Shown piece after piece: positions 33,015-42,886 of a stretch of 64,000 nt of DNA. Below the pieces are notes generated by a model. The model did not search any database, had not been told where the DNA came from, and saw nothing but the letters and a program-made list of their open reading frames with translations. Source of the stretch: Dendrophyllia cribrosa (Eukaryota > Cnidaria > Anthozoa > Scleractinia > Dendrophylliidae); assembly GCA_024195265.1 (NCBI GenBank), contig JAJLRJ010000009.1, positions 32,266,274 through 32,330,273 of the forward strand. The letters are read 5' to 3'. Position numbers and translations under genes: made by a program. Numbering within the stretch: position 1 is the stretch's first letter; every line of letters begins with the position of its first letter.

Positions 33015-35295
33015 ATGCCTGGTCAGACATTTCGAGCGAATATTCTGAGACCAACTCGATGTTTGGTCGTCGTCTTTATTGTGTTATTGGTGTATTTCAT
33101 TGGCCAAGGTGAGAGAAACGGTATTAGAGTTGTTGCCTTTTTATTTTCCCGGTGAAGGCTAAAAAGCAAAAATAATATCGCGCTACTAAGAATACGATCA
33201 ATTTGTCTTCGCTGTCGGATTTTATCAAATGAACACTATCCACTTAGAAAACAATTAAAATGAATAGCAACACAGCGAAGTACTGTCCAGTAGCTTTTAT
33301 TTGAATGGCGACAGGTAGTATTGTCAGGCGAGCGTTTCATTATTGTTATGGAAGCCACTTAATTGAATCAGTATCACTTTTCTGGATTCTGCCATAAGCT
33401 TATCATTTGCCGTTCGAGTGATGTTCTGTGGTTTTACTTAATAGCTGTATTCACTATTAAACTAGCATTACTAAAGGCGAAGATTAGGGCTTTTAAAACT
33501 GGTTAAAATGAGAGGGAATAGATTAATGTCGCCGACCGTATTGATCATGAGCAATGAAACCTGTGCGCATACGGCCTTTGGCATTAAATTGTTCTCAAAG
33601 TGTTGTTATCTTGCAAAGCATGATACTTGTTGTCTTGAGAGCGATTTTAGAATACCCGGCCACTTATTAACATATCCCTAAAGGTCTCTAAATGTTTTCT
33701 AGAACGAGGCACATGAAAACAAAAGAAACCATTGAGTATAATGAGATTCAAAGAAATGGGCGGGTATTCTACAGTTTAGCCTTGTCTTGCAGTACCAAAA
33801 ATATAGGTGGAAAGGAAAATCCCGCGTGGGTAAAAACTCAAAGAAGGATAGCTTGCATACACTCTCCTGTTTTGGGTTTCGAGTGACAGGTGCTGGAAAA
33901 GATGGTACAAGCGGGCGCGAAACGCGAGGAAAGAGCGCAGTGCGCGACGGGAAGGGAAAAGCCTTTGTTCGCGCTCCGCGCGCTCTCGATTCCTCCCTCC
34001 TATGATGTGACCATTCAAATGAAACCTCTTTAGCAGTACATTTGCATGGTATCATTTGTTTTTCAATATTTTACAAAATGACAATTTGGGATTTTTCTTG
34101 AATTTTGATATTTGACATTCTTGGGAGTAAAAGGTTAAAGCAGTCGCATGATTCCTTAATCTTTATCTGAAAGTGGTTTTGAACTTGTGAAACTCCTACA
34201 TTTCATCACAGGCTTAAAAGTTAGAATTACGTTAAGATACATAAATAAGATATATGCAGGAGGCTCCTGATATATGTCAAGTTAGTCACCTATGTTGCTC
34301 TTTTTTTTCTTTTAACAGGCCTTCTTTTAATGTTAAGAAGCTGTTCAGTCGGCGGTAAAGGAGCCAAACAAGTGTGTCTGCGAAATGAATTCTCGGATAT
34401 TGTGCTTGTGATAGTGTACAACTATCCCTTCTACTCAAGTATCCCAGCTCTAACTGCGTTGTACAAGAATGCATTTCCTAATATCATGTTTTGCGGACCG
34501 CAAAATTCAAAGAAGCACACTGTGGAGGCTCTTTACATCCACAAAGGTTACTTCGCCTACACGTGCATGTCACGTGCTATGGAAAGACATCCGGGATACT
34601 CAGGGTATTTACTAATCAACGATGACGTAATGCTGAACTACTGGAATTTAGTTGGCTTGAATCGAGAACGCATATGGGAGGGACCCAAGGGTCCCATGCG
34701 TTTCCATAACTACACCTTGCCTGAGAGATGGTTTTGGTGGAACAGCACTTGGGGAATAAAAACGTGCCAAAAGGCTTATAACGAGATCTGGGCCTTGCAG
34801 AAAATGAGGCCGGATGAATGGCTGCTACAAGCGATTGGCAGTCGTACAAAAGAACACATAAACCTACCGAACATGGTATGGAACATGAAAAAATCGATAG
34901 CTCTTTTGCAGAGGAACGGAATTGGAAAATTTTATTGCTATCGTGGCCGCTCGGATGTGTTCTATATTCCTAGAAAATTCGCTGACTCATTTCAAACATT
35001 TTCTTACGTTTTCTTTAAGCACAGCTCGTTTCTGGAAATAGCCGTACCAACGATATGCCGGATGCTTGACTTAGTAGATAATTTTGAGTATATCCCTGGG
35101 ATATATTTGCCCGGAAAGGCCGGGCAACCCTCGGTTAGAAAGGCGGAGCACTTTTGGGAAGTATACGATAAGAAGATAGCGTTTATTCATCCATTTAAAC
35201 TGAATTATAAAGAGAATGGCGCTTTAAATTCCATACTACTGAGGAGCTGGATAACTGAGTATAGCGATGGTCTGAGTAACTGTAAAAGAAATTAA
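33015..35295 (+). CDS. Type II membrane protein, probable glycosyltransferase-like
   Basis: Two exons, 33015-33108 and 34319-35295, joined by GTGAGA and TTTTAACAG splice sites in matching phase, give 356 residues. The first exon encodes a short basic head and one hydrophobic segment (about residues 16-30, CLVVVFIVLLVYFIG), a signal anchor. The lumenal part starts a Rossmann-like pattern, FSDIVLVIVYNYPFYSSIPA, and has YLLINDDVMLNYWNL (residues 128-142), in which NDD resembles the DXD metal site of Golgi glycosyltransferases. Potential N-glycosylation sites (HNYT, WNST) and several cysteines fit secretion-pathway residence. I do not recognise a named family; STELLO/DUF288-like proteins are one possibility to test. 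The ATG is the first in frame after open upstream sequence. Confidence 0.8.
33649..33770. mobile_element. MITE with AGAATACCCGGCC ends
   Basis: Left end AGAATACCCGGCCACTTATT and right end AATGGGCGGGTATTCT are inverted repeats with small differences. It lies in the intron of the gene at 33015-35295. A fragment of this family interrupts the leader of aldolase copy B (17274-17353). Confidence 0.6.
34001..34136. mobile_element. Truncated MITE, GTGACCATTCAAATGAAACC family
   Basis: Matches the interior and right end of the element at 28205-28511 (ATGATGTGACCATTCAAATG, later TTCTTGGGAGTAAAAGGTT). The left end is missing. It lies in the intron just upstream of the second exon of the gene at 33015-35295. 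Confidence 0.55.
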
Positions 35296-35488
35296 ATTTA
35301 TTTTTTGAAAATTAATGTTGTTATTAAAAAAAAAAACATTTCGTGATTGTTTCCTACCATGGACGTGGTACTACCATATAATGCCTATAAGAGGATATAC
35401 CTGGGGTGACCTGGGGTATGGTTTTTCCACCCAAATTCAAAAGTAGATCGTGGGTCTTTAACTTGACGCTTTCACCGATAGGGCACCA

Positions 35489-35786
35489 ACAATCAAGGAC
35501 AATAGGGTTGGGACAAATTTGCATTTACGATGTTTTCCCATGCACGCGACAGAAACACGGTACGCGCAAACGATAAGTGTCCGTTTCCCGACCCCTACCC
35601 CCTTACAATGTTGAGCCCGTGTAATAAAAATGATTTGTGGATTTCAACATTGTCTCGGGTGGAGGGGTGGGGTTGCTGAGATGGGCATGAAACGAAAAAC
35701 ATGGCTTCATTGGTCCGTCACACTAAATTAGTAATTAATAGGAGGACTTTGTAATATTTGTCCCAAGAACTTTTGTCCTTGATTGT
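35489..35786. mobile_element. MITE with ACAATCAAGGACAATAGGG ends
   Basis: The left end ACAATCAAGGACAATAGGG, continuing TTGGGACAAAT, is matched at the right by ATTTGTCCCAAGAAC and TTTTGTCCTTGATTGT. No frame inside. It begins about 190 bp after the stop codon of the gene at 33015-35295. Confidence 0.65.
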
Positions 35787-35839
35787 AGGTTTTCTTCAGT
35801 TAATATAGGTAAAAACGGCAAACTGATCCTTACGGCAGA

Positions 35840-36050
35840 GAGAAGAGCTTGAGACAGAAGTAAAATAAAAAAACAAACAGTTGAATATATTTTCCCGATA
35901 TTTCGGTTTGCAAAACAAACCTTCTACGGGGGGCTAAAAAACAAAACCGAATACAGATATATAAGGACCCATCGCACAGAATCCGGTGACGGGTCGGACT
36001 TTGAACTAGTCCCAGGCTCTCAAGAAGCTCTCGATTAATAACGGTCAATG
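35840..36050 (-). mobile_element. Penelope-like element terminal fragment with decayed hammerhead
   Basis: On the minus strand 35930-35894 reads as a hammerhead layout: CCC, a damaged core (CGTAGAA in place of CTGANGA), stem II GGTTTG / CAAACC, GAAA, TATC and GGG pairing with the first CCC. GAAA and both stems are intact but the first core segment is mutated, so it should not cleave. The flank AAAATATATTCAACTGTTTG resembles Penelope terminal sequence known to me. Confidence 0.45.
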
Positions 36051-36484
36051 TTTTTCACTCGAAAATTTAAAAAGAACAAGCGAAAACTGTGAATTCATCC
36101 CAAGATATCAAACGATCGGGACCTCTGATCAAAAAGTGCGGAAGCTGAAATTAAATCGATCACGGTGGATAATTTGCTGAAGAAAAATCTCCGAGATGGC
36201 AGAAATGGATCAACTATCTTTTTAAAGGTGAACATTGCCCACGCAGAGCCGCAAAATGTATGGAATTTACCAGGACAGGGACTTCTAAACCAGCCAACAA
36301 CAAATCGAAGGCACTGAACGAAAAGTGCGGAAGCTCAAAATTAAGAACAATCTCTGTGTTAATGAGAACAGTAAAAAATAAAAGGATACTTGTTGTCCAA
36401 CAACTATCTTTTTGGCCTTGAAATTTCCGTACGAAATGGTACGAGTGCACAATGAATACTGTTAAAATGACAGGTAAACAATTA

Positions 36485-36554
36485 CAGTGTTCACGTCCAT
36501 CGATTCCATCTCGGCCGCCATTTTTTAAATCCAGGAGAAATCACCATAGCAACG
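36485..36554 (+). promoter_or_regulatory. Possible promoter and 5' UTR exon
   Basis: GCCGCCATTTT at about 36515 matches a YY1-type initiator motif and is followed 29 bases later by a consensus donor, AACG then GTAAGT at 36555. This is how a TATA-less first exon looks. It would serve the weak coding candidates at 36794 and 37341 on the same strand. Confidence 0.3.
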
Positions 36555-36793
36555 GTAAGTTTAGTTACCAGTTTTCTCTTTTCTCGTGAAATCAAAAGGC
36601 CTGGTTGTGAAGTATTTCCGCGAAAGTTTAATGTTTTTGATAAACTCTTTTCTTACCGGCGTTGCAAAAAATACGCCACTAGCGCAACAAGCGAATTATT
36701 TGTTTACAATTCGCTGAAGGAATTTTTTTCTGTTATATCATTTTAAGAGTAAATGTTTGTTGCCGTTCAGCTGTTATTTTAGATGACAAAAGA

Positions 36794-36961
36794 ATGGCTT
36801 GTTCAAGGCCCCACAGGACAGTAAAAATTTTCCCAGATTGGGCAATTCTAGACCCGTTCTTGTTTAATGTTATTCCACCATCAGTTGCATCGACAGTACA
36901 CGTGTTTACCGTTGAAATAGTCGGAGAGATACAGGAAAAACCCGCGTATAAGAACCTGTAG
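36794..36961 (+). CDS. Short hypothetical coding exon, 55 codons
   Basis: Preceded by an acceptor-like TGTTATTTTAG, an ATG opens MACSRPHRTVKIFPDWAILD, then PFLFNVIPPSVASTVHVFTV and EIVGEIQEKPAYKNL before a TAG. Amino-acid composition is balanced and the codons look more protein-like than the surroundings. I do not recognise it. A donor-like GTATAAG near 36944 could splice it onward, but I could not match the phase to the next candidate exon. No homology is claimed. Confidence 0.3.
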   Translation: MACSRPHRTVKIFPDWAILDPFLFNVIPPSVASTVHVFTVEIVGEIQEKPAYKNL

Positions 36962-37340
36962 GCTAAAATTTTGGCATTTAATTAAACCATTATTATATAA
37001 GAACCTGTTGAGCTTAAAAATTGAAACAGGTTATTATTTTCGAAAATCAGTAGGGTAGTTTAGTTGCAATGCATTGAGCATAAAAAGCCTGAAATATATC
37101 AAGACCTAGAGCAGGGTGTACATTTTCTTGGAATGTAGTCTTACTTTTTAAACAAAATTGTTTCTTATACAAAAAGAAGGGGCCACACCCATATAGACTG
37201 GTTTTCAGACCAGCAGCAAGCACCTTTTCCTCATAAGAAAATAAGAAACTATTTAACAACTTAATATCCTGAATTCTCAGAAGACACCAAATATATAAGC
37301 ACCTTTTTAGGCTAACTTGAAAAATCTAACTTCTTAATAT

Positions 37341-37571
37341 ATGTGGGTTTTTACTGTATTTTGGATTTGGAAAGATCTTAAAACAGATGCAGCATATTAC
37401 TTTGATGCCTTGAATGAGTCTTTGAAGCCTCTTGGCTACAGGATTAATGTAATACAGCTCGGGGTGGAGACCAGATATCTTCATTCAAAATTTGCCTGTA
37501 GCAAACAAGACAAATGCAAAAAGGAGGAAAATAAACCGAGGGTCAGAACAGTATTTCTATACGAAAAGTGA
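37341..37571 (+). CDS. Short hypothetical coding exon, 76 codons
   Basis: Open frame with a plausible carboxyl end: TDAAYYFDALNESLKPLGYR, INVIQLGVETRYLHSKFACS, then a lysine-rich run and VRTVFLYEK before TGA. An internal acceptor (AAAACAG at 37389) may define its true start. It shares the strand with 36794-36961, and both may belong to one small gene. Function unknown. Confidence 0.3.
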   Translation: MWVFTVFWIWKDLKTDAAYYFDALNESLKPLGYRINVIQLGVETRYLHSKFACSKQDKCKKEENKPRVRTVFLYEK

Positions 37572-38850
37572 AATTGAAACAGTGAAAACAATTAAAGAAA
37601 GTCACAATCGATGCCAATTTTATTTTATTTCAGTACTTTATTTTCCACAGCACATATTTTTAATAAAGATGTAAACCATTATTTCCTCTCCTGCAATATC
37701 ATTATGCTGTTTCTTTCTCCATAGGAAAGCTATGTCTTTGCTCTTCTCCCATATTTTCTCCAGTTACTCTTGTTCACCTATAAATATAGAATCCTTTAAT
37801 ATATTATTTACAGTATAACACTTCCAAATCCCTAATTATCCCACATCCTCCACCTTTTTTACTTCCCCTTTCTCTACAGCCTGTCCCCCCCCCCACTAAA
37901 GCCCTTCCTATTTCATTTTGGGCATAGCAAACCTCCCTCCCCCACCCACTCTCCTTCCCACCTACATGTATTTTTGTCATTGCCCAATTGTATGAAGCCT
38001 ATGCATTACATTTTAGGCTGATAAAGCTCCCACTTACCATACGCAGTTATCTAAGTTATACTTTGGCAGACTGTAACAGAATATCCAACTCATTTAAGCT
38101 TTATTAATGGGTTTTCCATTTTCCTCTTTATACATCATCTTCCTCTTACACTAGATTAGTTCCCCTAACCTTCCTCACATAGCTCTTATTGGGTTCCATC
38201 TATCCAAAAAATTTCATAATCCAAAATCCCATCCCCCCTCTAGACCCTGCCCTTATTTGCTTTTCTCCCCAATCCACCATTTTTAATACTGGTAAATCAA
38301 ATAATATTTTACCGGGTAACCTTTGTTTTTACAGACCCTTTCCTCTTCTTTAGTTATTTTTTTTTAATCGATAGAATCTAACCTTTTTTAGCCCTTATGG
38401 TTGTACCTTATTGCACTACTTGTGTCTTGTCACTTATTTTTAGGTTGATTATCAAAATTATTGTCATATATAATATTGTCAAATAATTATATAATTAAAC
38501 AAATCACCTGGAATTCTATTACTGAACTGCTGTGTCATTCACTGGCCTCTCTGACTTTAATTTCACTGTCCCATAAAATATGTAAATTCTGATAATAAAA
38601 AAATTATTTATGTTAATATTAAAAGCTGTATTAAAACATTTGGGATGACTAAACATCTATGTTTTAATACCTTTGGTTACAATGGTATTGGGAAAGACTT
38701 ATTCTTTTCAAACCTTTCTTAAAAAGAAAAGCAGATTTGTTACAAAGCCAAAGGGAAAACTGCACAGCAACATGAAGACAAATACCCAGCACTGGGAACA
38801 GGGAGGAAAGTTTCATACTGCAAAAAAATACCCCTGAACTTTACTTAAGC
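37572..38850. other. Pyrimidine-rich spacer, no gene seen
   Basis: About 800 bp with long CT-rich runs (37800-38300) and AT-rich blocks. No open frame, splice-like exon or inverted repeat stood out. AATAAA-type motifs near 37660 could end a transcript from the 36.5-37.6 kb candidate. Confidence 0.4.
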
Positions 38851-39016
38851 CAGGGATGTAGATTCAGTTTTTAACAGGCAGCAATATAGAACTGACAGCT
38901 GGTTAAAAACAAGAAAAATGTAGTTCTTATAAAGCTGCACTTGGCTTTTATAGCCGGAAAAATGAAGTTCACAGCCGGGTAAATTCCCCGGTTCCCCGCT
39001 ATTATCTACATCCCTG
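38851..39016. mobile_element. hAT-type MITE, 166 bp, 5-bp target duplication
   Basis: Terminal inverted repeats CAGGGATGTAGAT and ATCTACATCCCTG are perfect. TAAGC is duplicated exactly (38846-38850 and 39017-39021). The ends have the CAGGG...CCCTG form of the element at 2956-4248. Confidence 0.8.
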
Positions 39017-39700
39017 TAAGCGGGACTTAACCTAAACACCATTTTTTCTGCCACTTGACCTGGCTTTAATGGAAATATCTCGTTCACATTTCAAGCAATC
39101 CAAACACTCTATGCTCATCCCATGAATCTATGTTATGGGGTGTTTTGTAAATTTCTGGGTATGTTTGGGAGGAAATGGCTAAACAGAAGAGGGACAAGGT
39201 ATATGTTTACAGAAAGAGATTGAAAGCCTCTGACTTCACCTTCTCTGTTTTTGATCCATCAGTAATGTACAGCTGACCTGGACCTGGACCTGGAAAGAAA
39301 GGGACGGAGAATAATAGGATACAAAAGCTCTCTCTGTGTTCTGAATGCATTTTTCATGCCCTGTCCCACCCTAATGGAAAATTACAAAGGGAAAAGTCCT
39401 CTTTGCTAAGAGCAAAAGTGCCTTTAAAAAATAATTAAAAACTTGTATGGGAAAGCCAATGGTAATCCTTGTTCCCAGGTTTTGATGCAATCCGTGGTCA
39501 ACAACATTCAACAGAAAATTAATCTCAGAATAACTTGAGATTACCTCTTCTGAGATGGAAGGATGATCATCATTTCTTCGGCTTAGTAAGTCAAGTCACA
39601 CTTAAATTATTATGCTCAAAAGCGTTGTCAAACTAACACTATCAAGCTATCTGCAAAATGTCTGAAATGTTCATGATGGTTTCTGGATGTTCAAGCTTAC

Positions 39701-40061
39701 CTGACAATACAGCTAAGAAAGGGTTTCTGGCTCCCATGAATTGTGCTCGCTACTACACCAACGCCACTTTACTAAAAACTCCCGTCTTCCCTGAAGAAAG
39801 ATATGTAAAAATAATTCTTGGGAATTTGCCTTCGGAGCGCCGTGGTTTCAATACAAACACGTGCACATTTGCCTTCAAAAATACATGTCAAAATTCACGT
39901 ACCTCTCTGTTTCTCTCCTCCAAAAGACACTCCACTTGAAAAACATCATTGTCAGTGGCTTTGAGCTTCCGTTTTGTTTTACGGACCTAAGCCTGACATT
40001 CATTTGCGCTTGAAAATTCGTGAAGGTGGCGACAAAAGCCTTCTCCACTTCGAGACGCCAT
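39701..40061 (-). pseudogene. Chromodomain gene remnant with in-frame stop codons
   Basis: On the minus strand an ATG at 40061 opens MASRSGEGFCRHLHEFSSAN, then ECQA and TAG at 39989-39987. The same frame continues VRKTKRKLK, then ATDNDVFQVECLLEERNRE to a consensus donor GTACGT after 39903. After an intron with a good acceptor (CTTTCTTCAG) the exon 39790-39701 continues in phase as GRREFLVKWRWCSSEHNSWE, PETLS, TAG and then GTAAGC. The joined VFQVECLLEERNRE-GRREFLVKW...NSWEPE is a clear chromodomain (three-strand sheet with the aromatic W, W positions), the module that binds methylated lysine on histones. Two in-frame TAG codons, at codon 25 and just after the domain, suggest a dead copy, though the first could be avoided by another start. 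Confidence 0.55.
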
Positions 40062-40344
40062 GATGTATCCCGCGTGAATTTTCAAAAAGAATGGGTCAGA
40101 AAACACAAAATGGACCAATCGCGTTGCGCAGAAAACAAAGCCATTGTTCAGAGCCTAGAGCCCAGTCCTCTCATTGAAAAGTCACCAGGAGATGCCGGAT
40201 TCTGTGCGATGCGTCACATATAAAACTTTTGAAATATGACATACAACAGAATAACAGAAAATGATTGGTTAGAAAGAAGCTAAATGTCACTAATTAAGTT
40301 CATCACGTCTATTTATTCCATGAGGATCAAGAGTCAATTAAGTA
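40062..40344. other. Spacer, no gene seen
   Basis: Sequence upstream of the chromodomain remnant, possibly its former promoter. AATGGACCAATCGCG contains a CCAAT-box-like motif on the plus strand. No frames or repeats recognised. Confidence 0.3.
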
Positions 40345-41372
40345 GATTAAGTTTTTAAAAAAAAAAAACCTTTATTAATAATCACAAACAAGGTACAAGG
40401 CAGGCCTACATTAAAAAAAAACATTACAGAAAGCAACAATTACAGAATGCATTACATGACAGAATGCTTATCAACATGTACACTTACGGAAATATTAGTA
40501 AAGTAATAACTGACAGATAAGTGGTTTTTGCAGTATACAATTCTTTTTTAATAAATGGGAAAAAAAAATCAGCGAGCAGTGCCAAGAACGAAATTAGAAG
40601 AAAACAGTTTAATGTTGTAAAACAACAGCCTCTCAACAGCAAGGAGCTCAATGGGGAACGTATACTAATTTGTTAACAGCTTGTCAGAAAAACTAACAGT
40701 CATTGTTAAAGAGCGGCACTAGAGGATCCCACTTCTTCGAATTAGGGGCTTGTTTATAGGATTCAATTTGAAATTGGGACTTGAGGACCGCCAAAAACAT
40801 GTTTAACTGAGGGACCTTATTACTGTTTTTGCAGCACCATATGTAATATCTGGCAAGTAGAAAACAAAAATTCAGTTGAAGAGCAAACTTTGATATATCC
40901 GGCTTTAGGCCCAAAATCACTGCGATATCTTTCAAATAGTCTTGACGTATGAGTTCACAGTCAAGAAGTTTACTAGTCAGAACCTTCCAAAACATATTAG
41001 CGACCTTCAGATTGGACTACGAGTACGAGATTGAGTACGAGTACGAGTTTTCAAACCAAATTCGTGTGCCTCATATACTTAATTATCACACCAATCTTAT
41101 CCCTAACGTTTATTTACGTGTTAATCAGCAACAGGAAGGAGTTACAGTTCGGTAGATACAATTATCTCGAAATTCCAAAGTCGTACTCGTACTCGATTTC
41201 GTACTCGTAGTCAAATCTGAAGGTCGCTATTAACCTTTGGACAATACCAAAAAAGGTGGCTAAGATTTTCAGGAGCGTTGCTGCAAAAAGAGCATTGCGA
41301 GTCTTGTTTGATGCCAATTTTTGTTAGAAACAAGTTAGTGGGACTGAGAATTCTGTGCAGAAATCTGTACTG
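40345..41372 (-). mobile_element. LINE 3' fragment, copy 1, interrupted by a MITE
   Basis: Minus-strand frame 40995-40693 carries the carboxyl end of a LINE reverse transcriptase (MFWKVLTSKLLDCELIRQDY onward). Upstream of the MITE at 41000-41227 the frame reads QYRFLHRILSPTNLFLTKIG, then KQDSQCSFCSNAPENLSHLF with a CCHC-like cysteine/histidine cluster. The 3' end is AATAAAGG plus poly-T on the plus strand. The copy at 56307-57437 is closely similar and lacks the MITE. Homology stops at 41372, a 5' truncation. Confidence 0.8.
41000..41227. mobile_element. MITE nested in LINE copy 1
   Basis: Inverted ends GCGACCTTCAGATTGGACTA and, in complement, GCGACCTTCAGATTTGACTA continue through CGAGTAC. 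TATTA flanks both sides (40995-40999 and 41228-41232), and the uninterrupted LINE at 57088-57100 shows the empty site. The inner arms are GAGTACGAGTACGAG-type repeats. Confidence 0.85.
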
Positions 41373-41626
41373 TGCTATGCTTCAACTTCTTGGCAATTTG
41401 CATACAGTGTACATTTGTGTACGAACACACAATGCTACGTCCTAACGTTCCTACGTGTACTCTGAATTCCGGATTGTGCCATTCTAACAGGGTCAAGCCC
41501 AAATCATACCGTCCAGAAGGACGTCGGACACCTTATTGAGACTTATATAACGGAGTAACTGGTTATCTTTCAGTTGAGGTTGGGGGTAGCAGTTTATATA
41601 GTTAAATTTAGGACTAAGCAACCCGA

Positions 41627-41712
41627 GAAGCTAGGTGGTACAGTGGTACGATAGGCTATGTAAGCCTACGCCTAGCTGAGGTCACAGGTTCAATCCTGAG
41701 TGGGGATTTTAG
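41627..41712 (+). mobile_element. tRNA-derived SINE head or tRNA pseudogene
   Basis: TAGGTGGTACAGTGG fits a degenerate polymerase III A box, and AGGTTCAATCC fits the B box with a CAGG/CCTG T-stem. The middle AGGCT / AGCCT pair would form an anticodon-like stem with a five-base loop, so it is not a functional tRNA. Confidence 0.45.
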
Positions 41713-41739
41713 ATTTTCTTTTTTACACTTAATAATATA

Positions 41740-41880
41740 TTTGACAATAAAAATCTGCGATAAAATATTATAAAACATAACACGACGTTTCGACGTTTTC
41801 AGAACGTCATTATCAAGTGAAAATGAAATAATGAAATCGAGTATATATAGTAAAAAGATGAATAAATTAAAAGGCATTGA
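41740..41880 (-). mobile_element. Penelope-like terminal fragment with decayed hammerhead
   Basis: Minus strand 41819-41781: CAC, a degenerate first core (TTGATAAT), stem II GACGTT / loop / AACGTC, GAAA, CGTC, GTG pairing with CAC. The second core half GAAACGTC is identical to that of the intact ribozyme at 25483-25518. The first half is mutated, so activity is unlikely. Confidence 0.45.
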
Positions 41881-42886
41881 AAGTCAAACAAAGAGTTTGG
41901 CCCTAATGGAGTCGCTCTGGGTGTTTAAATTGGGTCTTATTGTTCTTATGTACAACATTTCATAAACAAGACAATCCCATTTCGTGCTACATTTTTTAAG
42001 CATTCTAAACTGGCTCTCATTGAGTAAGTCAATGTTCCCATGGGTATCTCTCAGGTGGGACAAATGTAAGGACCAATTGCTCAATCGCTCAATTAATCGA
42101 AAGGGAAACCAAGTTTACGCCATCGGCGTGGAAATCAAACACATTCCATTCACTGATCCTGGGGTGCCACAGACATCGTTTTTCAGCCCCTAGTGTGGAC
42201 GGTCAAAATCGATGTGAAAACGCTAGTGTGGACGCAGATCTTTTTATCCGTTTTCGGGGAACCAAAAACGGAGGTCTTCAAAAACGCATTAGTGTGAATG
42301 GGGCCTAAAAATCTAGACATTGAGATACTGAGGCGTACGATTCCAGAAATGGGGAAATAACCGAATGGAAATCAAGACAAATTGATTATTTACATTTGCA
42401 AAAATTCCGACATCTTTTGGAGTACACAGCATGGTAGGATTTTGCCTGATTCCTTGGCGATGGCGTAAATTTGATTTTTGTCAGCCCGACGTTTTTTAAG
42501 ATTCTTAGCCTGTGTGGCATATCTGGTGACATAGTCACTAGAAGAGAGATCATATGCCATTTCTTTCAAAATCTTAGTGCAAGTTGCCGCAAGCCAGGAG
42601 TCCATCAATATTTATGGCCTCCTGCGCAAGCTCGTTCACAGGGCTTCTCCCTTTTTCTAATTGATCCGCCCCGAACGAGTTTTTTTATGAAACCGAAAGG
42701 AAAAAACTATATACGGCTTGAACTCGTGGCTTCTTTAACCCATTGCAGTATTGATTCCTGAGTGTTTTGTACGACTTCTGATTTCCGACTTCCGACTTCC
42801 CTGACTTCCGACTTCCGACTTGTGCTCGTCACGCACACTAAATCCAGAGGCCTGGTGGGTGGACTCTACGTTGCTGGGGCTAAAGA

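Noticed and set aside
41627..41712. Functional tRNA gene
   Set aside because: The anticodon loop would have five bases and the acceptor stem does not pair. It is better explained as a SINE or tRNA pseudogene.
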